This document shows, piece after piece, positions 1 through 9,628 of a stretch of 64,000 nt of DNA (its first letter is position 1; each line of letters begins with the position of its first letter). The stretch is from Nemertoderma westbladi (taxonomy: Eukaryota; Xenacoelomorpha; Nemertodermatida; Nemertodermatidae). The notes under the pieces are model-generated. The model did not search any database, was not told where the DNA came from, and worked only from the letters and a program-made list of their open reading frames with translations. The position numbers and the translations under genes were made by a program. The stretch lies in the NCBI GenBank assembly GCA_032718475.1, contig JAUCBJ010006588.1, positions 17,311-81,310 of the forward strand, read 5' to 3'.

Positions 1-490
1 CGTCCCACCTTCTCTTCCCAACGTGCTCGGAGCTTTGGGAAACGATCGACCAATCATACTGGTATCGTGGTATCGATCATACCTCCTCTTACTAAACCGA
101 CCCACACTTTACTATTGATCTGGATGCTCACATTGGTGTCCGCACCTCCTGTCCATGTCACATTCTGTTGATATTTATGATATCAACCTCCACCCCTTGT
201 TGTTGATTTGATTAGAAAATCAACCACCTCCTAATTTCCTCAAGTCCACGACCGTGATTCAAGGACTGAAAGGACACGTAGACAGTCTATGAACAACTGG
301 TACCATTATATGTCATAAATCTGGTTGTTCACCTCCCTAATCACTAGGGATAAATTCATTTGGAGATAGTCTTCGAATGTTTGAATCCTCCTACTGAAGT
401 CGTATTTCTGAATATTTCTGAATACAATATAGGTCTTCCTCTGCTCTCGATCATCGATGGCGGAAAACATATTAGTCATCCCATAGGAAC
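1..490. other. BEL copy A interior upstream of ORF3, unassigned
   Basis: This is the part of BEL/Pao-like copy A that enters the window upstream of ORF3. I see no convincing coding frame on the plus strand. A 66-codon minus-strand frame (306..506) overlaps the ORF3 start and matches nothing I recognise. The matching part of copy B (about 28.5 to 30.4 kb) is also largely non-coding. Confidence 0.4.
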
Positions 491-2259
491 ATGGAGAACA
501 TTCCATATCCTTTCGTGGATACGCAGCTGATTGCTCCCTGGGCAGAAGGTCGAGGTTTCTTCCGCACCATGTATGCTAATACGACCAGCAACATTACAAA
601 GGTGCAACGAACTTCCATCGGACATCTTGCCTTTCAAGAATACGGATGGAATTTCAAAGTCGGAAATCCCATCAACTATCAACAAGTATACGGAGACCAT
701 TATTCTCGATTATACTTTGATGGACCATTGACCGCACCTGGCGCCGTGTATAGCTTCATGAGTGTTCCACTCCGTCCCTCCTTAGCTATCTACACGATCT
801 TTGAAAACACCGCACTTTCCGGTTGGCTAGCCGATGTGTGCAGTCGTACTATACGCGCCCATCCATTAATACTTGGGACCAAACTCGCTAAGCTAGATGA
901 ACATAATAAATTCATCCGCTTCGAATGTTTCCGGAGATTTTTAACCCCGTTCCGCAACGTGGATAGCCAATTTAAAGACCGCGCTTTGACCAAACTCAGC
1001 CTAAGAAACTCAGCTGCAGAGAAGTTAGATAGCGCTGGATTTGCCATTTTTAAAGACATTTGTATATCGAACTTGCACGCCTCTGTTATACAAAGACCTC
1101 GAATCCCCACAGGTTATTCTGTCGTGGAAATTCAGACAATAGGTCCACTTGAAGAGACAGACACGCCCACCTCAGCTATGCACTGGGAAGACGAACCAAT
1201 ATGCCTAGAATCTGAGGAGATTCAGCCTATCGCACCCCGGAACAGCGACAACGATTATATCCTAGAATGGTATCAAGGTCCACAGTGTCTCACTGCGTAC
1301 GATTATCGCCATGCCAACTATGTTTCTCGGCAACGTTGTCGGTTATGCGCATCAAGAGACCATATTACACCCATGGACACAAACGTCCGCTGTTCCTATT
1401 TCCACGAACAACCGGCGATGGAAATTTATTGTGCATATTGCAGACTCAGCACATTTTTGCGGTTTGCCCTCAATTTATGACTCAATGTCACCATTGTCAA
1501 CTAAAGGGACACGCCAGTTTCGATTGCCCTTTTAATCACGATTTGGAAAGCGTAGATGAAATGATCACACTACGTTACATCAGAGCTTAGGAAGCGAATG
1601 CTGATTTACTTTGTGATTCGCGCCATCGCTATTATCCTGGACGCGCTTACGAAGGAGTTTATGCGTTCCATCCTTATCTATTCGCTTCTGTCGAACAGAA
1701 ATCACGCATATCGAGTTACGAACTACTGAAGCACGTCGGAGAATGTATTTCAACCAAATTCGTACGCAAATTTCTCAGGAGTGTTAATCCTAGCGACATT
1801 CATTCCTATAACTTAATCAATTTTATCCGTAAGGATCCGGGCTATGGAGACTTATTTGTTAACTCACACCCCGAGTTACAGGAAGTATATCGACGGCCTT
1901 ACGAATACCGAGCCCGCGAACGCGAGTTGGAAAGAACCATTAAACCCAGGAAGTTTCTGACTGCCTATGGTCCACCCACGGCTCTCGTTCAGACCACTCG
2001 TAAAGGACCCGTAAGAGCGGCCGTCCTAAAACGTGCTCTAAAGGCCGTTAGACCCCTCTCCCCCGACGTTGATGTCAACCAACCCGGCACTTCGACCGGC
2101 GGATACACCGACCAGAATCCTACACCCTCTGATGCAATCATATTGCACCCTTCACCCAGGAGTTATAGCCCTCCTTGTAAAGTGGCTCGCCCCAAAGAGA
2201 AAAAGACTCTGGCTAGCTTTAAAAAACTGCGTAAACGCCGTCCGCGCAAGAAAGACTAA
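491..2259 (+). pseudogene. BEL copy A third ORF (ORF3), Cys/His-rich with basic tail, broken
   Basis: Function unknown. One frame runs from ATG 491 to 1480 (329 codons). The reading then moves to the frame containing 1267..1590, meets a single in-frame TAG at 1588..1590, and continues open from 1591 to the stop at 2259. Together that is about 590 codons with one frameshift and one stop. The middle is rich in Cys and His: CRLC with RDH and RC downstream, CAYC, then CHHC-x4-H-x4-C, which fits a CCHC-like knuckle. The C-terminus (1927..2259) is rich in Pro, Ser, Arg and Lys and ends KKLRKRRPRKKD, a likely nuclear or nucleic-acid-binding tail. It lies where env sits in some LTR elements, just upstream of the polypurine tract and 3' LTR. 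I see no signal peptide, fusion peptide or membrane anchor, so an envelope role is not supported. Copy B repeats the C-terminal part at 31640..31976. Confidence 0.6.
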
Positions 2260-2328
2260 CTGTTTAGAGTATTTACGTATATTAGAAACTGTGATTTTGT
2301 ATATTTATAGACTTGAATCCCATTTTCT

Positions 2329-2336
2329 GGGAGCGG
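2329..2336 (+). other. polypurine tract of BEL copy A
   Basis: GGGAGCGG lies directly before the LTR start TGTAAA. The same octamer sits at 32047..32054 before the 3' LTR of copy B. This is the expected position of the plus-strand primer. Confidence 0.65.
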
Positions 2337-3105
2337 TGTAAAAGCTTTTGCGGATATAATCAGTCCCCTTGCCCGCAAAGTACTGTGTAGGTGTTTTAAA
2401 GGACATAAAAGTCGTTCTTCTATATGTGTGCTTTGGCGGACATGGCAAGACACAAAAACCCGCAATGCGTCAAATCCTCTAGCACAGTGTAGCTTTGATG
2501 ATTCAGATTACGACATCTAACAGCTGGTTGCTGGCATGGAAACGGCCGTTGGACACATGGTTCTTTGTTCAGCTTAACAGCCAATCAGGGCGATTTTTAC
2601 TGTCGACGTGGAGATATTCTACAGATTGTACTAGGCGTGTTCAGTCTTACAGTCTTACAGTTTACAGTGTTACTGTTGTTGTTCCTCCTACGCCAGAACA
2701 TCGGCTTTTGGAATGACTCGGTGTTTCAGACTTTTAGTAAAACATTAGTAGGCTTAGATTATAGAACGTATAACTGTTATCAGTGCAACTCATTTCATCA
2801 CTCATTGCAAGTCACTGCATTATTATACTGCTATTTACTGTTGTTATTATTTGTATCAGTTGGTTGAATATTATTATTTGGAGAATATCGATAAATAACC
2901 CAAATTTCCCAATCTTCTTGATACACTACAGGTTAGAGAGACAGGTTACATATAACAATTGCGACTTATATTATCGTGGTTTGTAGTGAATCTAATGTTA
3001 TTTGATAGGCACTACATGAGTCAATTGCTGTTCTCTTTATGTATGATCAAATTCATTGACGGTCGGCAGATTAGTGTGCAGTATTGTGCGGTACCGGTAG
3101 TGTGC

Positions 3106-3117
3106 ATGATTGTGGCT
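3106..3117 (+). repeat. left target-site duplication of RTE copy 1
   Basis: atgattgtggct is repeated exactly at 6882..6893. LTR C at about 53208 has a similar undivided sequence, confirming that this was one site before insertion. Confidence 0.9.
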
Positions 3118-6100
3118 CAGTTATGATTAAGGTCAGGTCAGGTATTCTAGGTCATTGATCAAGAAAACTTGCCACCTCCATGCAGCATAAAGGAGGTGCC
3201 ACCTGTAGCTGCATAGACCCTCTTACTAGGGCAAATCTGGTCCTGTAACTAGGACCCCCTTCGTTCTGGGATAAGGACGCCCTTGGTCCTGGATTAAGGA
3301 CCCATATACTTGGCTGCAGGGGTATATGGCCTGACCAGGCAGATGGTGATCTACCAATGGCTGGTCAGGAGTAGAGTGTTCTCATGTCCACTCTGAGAGC
3401 ACTTCACTGCGACCTGCACCTGGCAGCAAGGGTACAGGGCATGACCCAGCAGATGAGCTGCAACAGCCAATGGTGGGTCATGTGCGCCAGAGTAGATATG
3501 GGTGATGGGCCTCATATCTGACTCCATTGCGACACCCACCCTGTGGAATGGCAAACCAGGGTGTGGTATTTGCCCCGAGAGCTGACTCGGCAAAAAAGCA
3601 CCCCCCAACCCCCACTATGGATTACATTAGCAATGCGGAGGTCCGGCCACTAGAGGCCAGTGGAATTACCGGACACAATCGGCCTCACAGGCGTCAGTTA
3701 ACTCCTGACCGGCTGCCTGTCTCACCCCCTACTGGAGAGAGAGCAGCCAACAATTCTTTGAGTCCCTTTCCTGATGACCTTTCTGGCCCAAACCCTGGGT
3801 CACCAGGAAGGCCAGATTGTGATGGGGAGAGGGATTCTGGAGTTGGAGGCTACTCTCATGTTCCACCCCGACCAACAAAGCCATTGGTGAATCTGAGGCA
3901 AGTCACAAGACTAGCCTCAGTAAACACCCTAACACTCGGGTCCCCAATGCGACAAGGTGAGCTGACTGCCTTGGCAGATAAGCTTTCTCTTAGCGCAGTG
4001 GGTGTTCAAGAGCACCGAATGCAGACTGGACAGACTGATGAGGTTCTGATTAAGGACATGGGGGGTGGTTGGCGACTCGCCCTCGCGTCAGCAGATGATA
4101 GTGGCAATGGTGGAATTGGTCTATTGATGAATCCAACTGCACATGCAGCATTGGACAAAATAGACCAAATCTCTAACCGCATCATCCGTTGCCACTTCTC
4201 ATGTTCTGGAAGACTGGCTAAGAAGTTTCCTAAGGTGGTTCTGATTGTGTGCTACTCTCCAACTAGTGTTGCCCCTGTAGAGGAGGTGGAAAATTTCTAC
4301 CACAATCTACAAGCAGCTACTGATGGAGTGGATCAGCATGCATTCTTAACATTCCTGGGAGACTTTAATGCAAGTCTGCATCAATCACCGACATCACCCT
4401 GGGTCTATAGCAATAGTGTTAACCGAAATTCTGTCCATCTTCAGGATTTTATCTCTGGAAATGGATTGTTTTCGGCTGGAACCCAGTTCAAGAAGCGAAC
4501 TGGAAAGCTATGGACTCATAGTGGACCCAGTGGTCACAAGTCCCAGATAGACCATATTCTGTTTCGTAGGAAATACAGGAGCTCTATACAAGACTGTAAT
4601 GCATTTACACTTCGACCCTTCTCCAGTGATCACCGCCTTATTGTGGCCAAGGTAAGACTTAGTCTGCGTGCTAGCAGAACAACGAAATCTGCCTTGCCAC
4701 GGCATGACTGGTCCTCTCTGTTGCAACAGCCAAGTGTGAGATCCAGCTTCACACTACAGCTGAGCAACAGGTATGAGGCTCTTGCCTCTGAGGCGGCAGA
4801 TCACTGTGAGGGCTATACTGCCTTTACAGAAGCAGTTAAGTTAGCAGCTGCAGAAACAGTTCCTGTATACCCTCGAAACAGGAAAAGGGCCCCCTGGACT
4901 GACAACAAAATTCAGAAGTGCCGAAATGACCTTCATAAGGCGCAGAAAGAGTCCCGACTCAAACAGACTACAGCGGCCAAGAATGCAGTTAAAGCTGCAT
5001 CTAGGTCCCTGAACAGGCAGTACTCTGTTAATCTACAGGAGCTAATAAACCAACAGGTTGATGCCATCAATGATGCTGACGACAGCAGGCAATCATCCCA
5101 GGCATGGAAATCGATCAATCTGCTTACTGGGCGGAAAAGCCAACCAACCACCAAGGTTAAGGCTGAATCACCAGCCGATCGCCTCAATGGTTGGAAAGCC
5201 CACTTTGAAAAGCTCCTCAATAATGACAGGGTATTGCCTGATAACTTTATAGAAGTAAAAGTGTCTGAGTCTGTACTCCCAGATATTCCCATTGGCGATA
5301 TCTCCTTTGCAGAAGTGAATGCTGCTGCAAAGAGCATTAAGACCAATCGTGCCAGTGGAGTAGATGGTGTTCCCCCTGAGGTCTTTAAAATACCTGAGTG
5401 TTTAAAGCTCATCTATCCCATCATAGTAGACATGTACCGTACAACAAGAGTCCCACAAGAAATGAAAACAAATAAGTTGGTGCCAGTTCCCAAGAAAGGC
5501 AACCTAACACTCTATGGTTCTTTTCGGGGAATCTCATTGATCTCGATTGCTGCAAAACTATACAATAGAATTCTATTAAATCGCATCAGGGATCCCATTG
5601 AGAGACTGCTACGTGGAAATCAGAATGGGTTCCGTAAAGGTCGTGGGACCATGGAGCCCATTTTGGCACTTAGAAGGATAATTGAAGAGTTATCAAAAAA
5701 GAAAGACAGGCATCTGGCTGTTATCTTTGTTGACTTCTTCAAGGCCTTTGATTCAGTCTCTCGCTCACGTATGTTCAGCATACTTTCATTATATGGGATT
5801 CCTGATGAAATTATTGCAGCAATCAGATCAGTATACGATGGTTCAACAACATTTGTGTCTACTGTTGACGGTGACACAGAACCATTTGAAGTGTTATGGG
5901 GCGTCCTCCAAGGAGACACACTTGCACCATTCTTGTTCATTATTGTGGTTGACTATGTTCTACGCATGTCCTTAGATCATCATAATGATGATGGGGTGAT
6001 GATAACTCCACCTACTGGCTCCAGAAGTCGAGGAAATCCTGCCAAGTACCTAACTGATCTAGACTTTGCTGATGACTTAGGAGTACTCTCAGAATCATTA

Positions 6101-6881
6101 GAGGGAGCCCAGCGGCTCCTCAGCTCATTAGAACATGCTGCTTCTAGTGTTGGTCTTTTTATTAACTCCAGAAAGACCAAAATTCTGACAGTTAACTTTG
6201 AAAGTCCTCAGCAAGTCTCTGATCGGATGAGCATAAGCTCAAAGGATGGTATGCTTGAGCATGTGGACGACTTCTGTTACCTGGGATCATGGATCCGGAA
6301 GTCAGGTGAGGACCTTCGAATACGTAAGGGAAAGGCATGGGCAGCCTTGAATAGGCTTTCCAGGATTTGGAAGTCACCTAGAATTAATCGGAAACTTAAG
6401 GTCCGATTATTTAGAGCAGCAGTAGTTCCAGTACTCCTCTACGGGAGTCCATGCTGGGCTCTAACTGCTGAGGACACCAAATCTCTGGATGGCACATTCA
6501 CAAGAATGCTACGCCGGGTACATTGTGTCAAGTACAATGCACACATCTCCAACCAGACACTATATAACATTGGAGGTGTCTCATTGGTTCCCCCAAGCTT
6601 GACACTAGAACAAAATCGGCTCCGCTTTGCAGGACATTGCTTTCGCCGTGAGGACCAGCCAGTGCATAATCTTGTACTTTGGCAGCCTCATGGAGTGAAT
6701 AAGCATGGTGGACAACCCATGACTTTCTTGAGACGCATCTTAAAGGACACTGGCCTTGAAGATGCGGATGATCTAGCAAATGTCATGGGTGATAGGGAGT
6801 TGTGGCGGTGCGATTTTGTCGATAAGCCGGCACAGCATTCTTAAAAATGCAGCTGCAATGCAGCATGCCGATCCTAGTAGT
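3118..6881 (+). mobile_element. RTE-like non-LTR retrotransposon, copy 1, full length
   Basis: This 3764-bp element has a ~409-bp 5' UTR, one long ORF, a very short 3' UTR (about 35 bp) and a tail of TAG repeats (ctagtagt). An APE endonuclease plus RT in one ORF, a tiny 3' UTR and a microsatellite tail are the RTE-type plan. It is bounded by a 12-bp target-site duplication and lies inside the 3' LTR of BEL copy A. It is nearly identical to copies 3 and 4 in this window, so the family moved recently. The exact clade (RTE, RTEX or BovB-type) needs a tree. Confidence 0.9.
3527..6844 (+). CDS. RTE-like ORF: APE endonuclease and reverse transcriptase
   Basis: The 1105-codon product has both enzyme activities needed for target-primed reverse transcription. 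Residues ~1-120 are a low-complexity Pro/Ser-rich leader. Residues ~125-385 are the APE-type endonuclease, with VGVQEHR (catalytic Glu), CYSPTS, LGDFNAS, an IDHILF block and FSSDHRL. Residues ~560-870 are the RT: GVDGVPPEVF, the NQNGFRKGRGT block, VDFFKAFDS (motif A), GVLQGDTLAPFLF (motif B), LDFADD (motif C, both Asp present) and a KTKIL block. The C-terminus has the NRLRFAGHCFRRED region common to this group. No stop or frameshift was seen. The first ATG is used; MANQGV eight codons later is an alternative. The copy may be autonomous. Confidence 0.92.
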   Translation: MRHPPCGMANQGVVFAPRADSAKKHPPTPTMDYISNAEVRPLEASGITGHNRPHRRQLTPDRLPVSPPTGERAANNSLSPFPDDLSGPNPGSPGRPDCDGERDSGVGGYSHVPPRPTKPLVNLRQVTRLASVNTLTLGSPMRQGELTALADKLSLSAVGVQEHRMQTGQTDEVLIKDMGGGWRLALASADDSGNGGIGLLMNPTAHAALDKIDQISNRIIRCHFSCSGRLAKKFPKVVLIVCYSPTSVAPVEEVENFYHNLQAATDGVDQHAFLTFLGDFNASLHQSPTSPWVYSNSVNRNSVHLQDFISGNGLFSAGTQFKKRTGKLWTHSGPSGHKSQIDHILFRRKYRSSIQDCNAFTLRPFSSDHRLIVAKVRLSLRASRTTKSALPRHDWSSLLQQPSVRSSFTLQLSNRYEALASEAADHCEGYTAFTEAVKLAAAETVPVYPRNRKRAPWTDNKIQKCRNDLHKAQKESRLKQTTAAKNAVKAASRSLNRQYSVNLQELINQQVDAINDADDSRQSSQAWKSINLLTGRKSQPTTKVKAESPADRLNGWKAHFEKLLNNDRVLPDNFIEVKVSESVLPDIPIGDISFAEVNAAAKSIKTNRASGVDGVPPEVFKIPECLKLIYPIIVDMYRTTRVPQEMKTNKLVPVPKKGNLTLYGSFRGISLISIAAKLYNRILLNRIRDPIERLLRGNQNGFRKGRGTMEPILALRRIIEELSKKKDRHLAVIFVDFFKAFDSVSRSRMFSILSLYGIPDEIIAAIRSVYDGSTTFVSTVDGDTEPFEVLWGVLQGDTLAPFLFIIVVDYVLRMSLDHHNDDGVMITPPTGSRSRGNPAKYLTDLDFADDLGVLSESLEGAQRLLSSLEHAASSVGLFINSRKTKILTVNFESPQQVSDRMSISSKDGMLEHVDDFCYLGSWIRKSGEDLRIRKGKAWAALNRLSRIWKSPRINRKLKVRLFRAAVVPVLLYGSPCWALTAEDTKSLDGTFTRMLRRVHCVKYNAHISNQTLYNIGGVSLVPPSLTLEQNRLRFAGHCFRREDQPVHNLVLWQPHGVNKHGGQPMTFLRRILKDTGLEDADDLANVMGDRELWRCDFVDKPAQHS

Positions 6882-6893
6882 ATGATTGTGGCT
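6882..6893 (+). repeat. right target-site duplication of RTE copy 1
   Basis: An exact copy of atgattgtggct directly follows the TAG-repeat tail of the LINE. LTR A sequence resumes after it (gataactaagcat). Confidence 0.9.
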
Positions 6894-7286
6894 GATAACT
6901 AAGCATTTCCTAAAGAATGCGCCTTATACGTGAATCATAAGCCTTACCGTTGTGTTTAGTATAAGTCATAGCTCTGTTTACCTAGATAGAGCGCCACATC
7001 CTAAAGGAACTGTTAATATTTCCCGAAAGTGAATAATATTCGTCAGAAATTTATTAACGATCAATCGAATAATACAGTAGGCTTACACTGCAATAAAATC
7101 TAAGCCCCATCCGAATCCAGTCTCCCGGGTATATCCAGTGGGTGAATGGACGCACACTATGCTGGCTTCGGCTAATGTTGTGTTTATTGGTATTAAATAC
7201 TTGTCATATGCTAAAGTCTATTTATAAACCAAAGACGTATAAATTTTGGCAGGTTAAACTGCTAAAGGTCTTCAAAAGCGCGTACA

Positions 7287-7374
7287 AAGTGGGAATGGAG
7301 GAAGATGGCAATGTGGGAAGGTCGGTGGGAATGTAGGAAGTTGGGAATGGGGGAAGGTCGGTGGGAATGTAGGA
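7287..7374 (+). repeat. G-rich minisatellite
   Basis: The motif ggaaggtcggtgggaatgtagg recurs with variants just 3' of LTR A. No gene is seen. Confidence 0.6.
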
Positions 7375-7680
7375 ATCAATAAACGATGTTGTTACCTAAC
7401 AATTAAGGGAAAGGAGCAGGTTACAGAGGCGGATTTATCTTTCCAAGACAATAGGAATCAATAAACGATGTTGCAACCTGCCAATTAAGGGAAAAGAGCA
7501 GGTTGCAGCGGCTGTCTTTTCTAACCAAACAATATACTTTGTTGATACCTACCAATTGAAAGGGGAATGTTAGAGCGGCGGGATTTCTAACTAAAAAATA
7601 CTACCCCATAACCAAAACAATAAAGGTGTGTTGAGCAGGTTACATGGTTTCGAGTTTCTAACCAAAACAATATAATAGCA
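7372..7680 (+). repeat. degenerate ~82-bp tandem repeat
   Basis: aatcaataaacgatgttg starts near 7374 and again near 7456. Each is followed by a caattaaggg block, an agcaggtt block and an accaaaacaat-like block, with more degenerate units to about 7680. A related scrap with gagcaggttac and ataaccaaaacaataaa occurs at about 12408..12450, so the repeat is dispersed. From 7681 to 8800 I see only AT-rich sequence, a 16-C run (8046..8061) and a diverged relative of the 146-bp array monomer near 8540..8690. Confidence 0.55.
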
Positions 7681-8814
7681 ATACTATAAAACTGTTTAAA
7701 ACCAGAAGAGTGACCGACCTACAGTATTATAATATGACTTGATGAGATTTCATTGTATTCCATATGATTGTATTATCTAGCCTATGTAATACTGAAGTAC
7801 AGTAGTTATTAAAGCTTTAGATGTATTTACAGTACTGTAATACAATCTTATGTCAGACTGAAGAATGCACTCAACCAACATGTGATGTATAATATAAATA
7901 TGTCGCTTTGCATTTTCTATCACAAACAATAAGGAAGTAATTACTCATTCGCCTGCCGTCTGTCTTTGAACTTTGTACTTTTAATTCGACAGAATTGCAA
8001 ACATTTTGTACTGGCACATTTATTTATCTTGTTTACTTATCTAGTCCCCCCCCCCCCCCCCACACCCATCACATATCGTGGGCTAAGAGTAAAAACTCAA
8101 AAACTCAAGTTGCGCTCAATTCCATGTTTGATTAAATGTTGTGAGGAGTTTGATGTGACAATTACCACCAACAATAACCAAATTATTTGTAATCCATTAT
8201 GGTGATGCTATACATATGTAGACAATAGATAATTTTGCTGGGTATTTTGCTGGGTTTGGTATACTTGTTGGGTATTTTACAAAATATGTGTATTTAGATT
8301 GGCGATGGCAATTGGCTGATGTTGTGGGGCGAGCCACAAAGTAGACGGAGACTTAGCGGACTGCCACACACTGTTAGGGTGGGTCAATTTAGTCAAATAA
8401 TTATATTGTCGTTATTGTCGTCTGCGTTACGATTTTGACATGCTAGTAACTTTGTCGGATTTAAAGCTGTCGAGTTTAATTCATGAATAGGGCCAAAATG
8501 AGAGATTTATAGAGACATTTAGACCTCTTCAGTTCGACAGTCTCCCGATAGAGGTTAACATATATAAACATCCCTATAAGCATTTGACGTCTATTTTTAC
8601 ACCTCAACAGGTATGTGGACGTCATTTTACGTCAATTATGTTTATTACAAGAAGTCGGCAGTTCTCCAGTCTACCGCTAGTGGACTGAAATTAAAAAAAA
8701 ATTAGAAATATCTGAATTACAAATATTCAGTTATTTCGTAAAATTGTTTGTGATATTTCTTTCTGATTTAATACCTGGAACATATTATTCTAGACCTCAG
8801 ACCAAACTTTGTTG

Positions 8815-8956
8815 ATGTTTTTAATTCGTATAATTTTAATATAATATATTATTTTTTTTAACTTAATATAATATATAATTTTTTTAAATTTAATATAAAA
8901 TATATATTTTTTTAATTTAATATAATATCGTATATTTTTTTTAATTTAATATAATA
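8815..8956 (+). repeat. AT-rich minisatellite, left arm
   Basis: Tandem units of tttttttaatttaatataat type repeat every 30-37 bp. The same unit resumes at about 10490..10545, on the far side of a GC-rich block. The block therefore looks inserted into this minisatellite. Confidence 0.65.
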
Positions 8957-9524
8957 TTGTTAGCGTATTCAATTCCGCTAGCTAGCCCCACAAAGTAGGC
9001 TTTAAGCAATATTGGGAGCACGAGGTTGATTACCAATCAACCTCGTGTCACCCCAATAAACGGGGACAACAGGCCTCAAGGGAACACACACACAGCGGGG
9101 GTCAGAGGTTACACCTCCGGGGAGAGACAGAATAACAGCAGTGGGGGGGAAAACACTCCCAGAGAGAAGGGAGGCGAGAAGTGAGTTATTAGCCAATGGG
9201 GGGAGAGCATCGGCTGAGTAATGTAACATGGCCAACCGGTGCAATATATTACCAGTAACCGTGTTCATTCACTCATTCAGTTAGTCAGTTCAGTTAGGGT
9301 AGTATGGTAACTATTAACACCGTCTACTGCTGCCATCATTCACCTTACATACACTTATCAATTACTATCTGACTGTGTCTGCACTTTATCCATCTAACGT
9401 TTCTATTATACATATATTGGAGAATCAACAACATCAGAACTCTCAATCTTTTCACATACACACGGCGGGGACGCGTAGTTGAGATAACCGGATAAATTGG
9501 GATCCTCGGTGGATCCCGTCACAG
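8957..9524 (+). other. possible solo or 5' LTR upstream of the gag-like ORF
   Basis: The segment begins TGTTAGCG and ends CCGTCACA, so it has TG...CA ends. It contains an AATAAA near 9055 and lies just before a GC-rich gag-like ORF. No second copy exists in the window to prove a terminal repeat, so this is inference only. Confidence 0.3.
9019..9047. other. perfect 13-bp hairpin
   Basis: cacgaggttgatt and its exact reverse complement flank a 3-nt loop (acc). An AATAAA lies a few bases downstream. It could be a structural element of the putative LTR RNA, or a chance foldback. Confidence 0.7.
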
Positions 9525-9628
9525 TGTTAAGAGTCAAGCTGCCCTAAGTTTTAAGATCCAAGCTGCCCTAAGTATTAGAAACCAACAGCCCAAACTGTAG
9601 CTGCCAGCCACCGACATAAAGACTAAAG

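Larger units (their letters stand above)
2337..7286 (+). mobile_element. 3' LTR of BEL copy A, split by an RTE-like LINE
   Basis: The LTR begins TGTAAAAGC and ends GCGCGTACA. Its pieces are 2337..3117 and 6894..7286, about 1174 bp once the inserted LINE and the duplicated 12 bp are removed. It aligns along its length with the LTRs at 19330..20451, 32055..33218 and 52435..53600. Its first ~130 bp hold about three degenerate copies of a 40-50 bp unit (starts near 2337, 2384 and 2423). The true 5' end of copy A lies outside the window. Confidence 0.85.

Noticed and set aside
306-506. 66-codon minus-strand frame overlapping the ORF3 start
   Set aside because: No recognisable motif, and overlap with the better-supported ORF3; likely a chance frame.
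491-2259. Envelope (env) gene for the BEL element
   Set aside because: Position fits, but no signal peptide, cleavage site, fusion peptide or membrane segment is visible.
5620-5940. Antisense frames inside RTE copies (also 40473..40793 and 56802..57122)
   Set aside because: They are shadows of the RT coding frame, kept open by the sense codon pattern.
7291-7680. CRISPR-like array
   Set aside because: Units are degenerate tandem repeats without constant repeats and unique spacers, in an animal-type genome.
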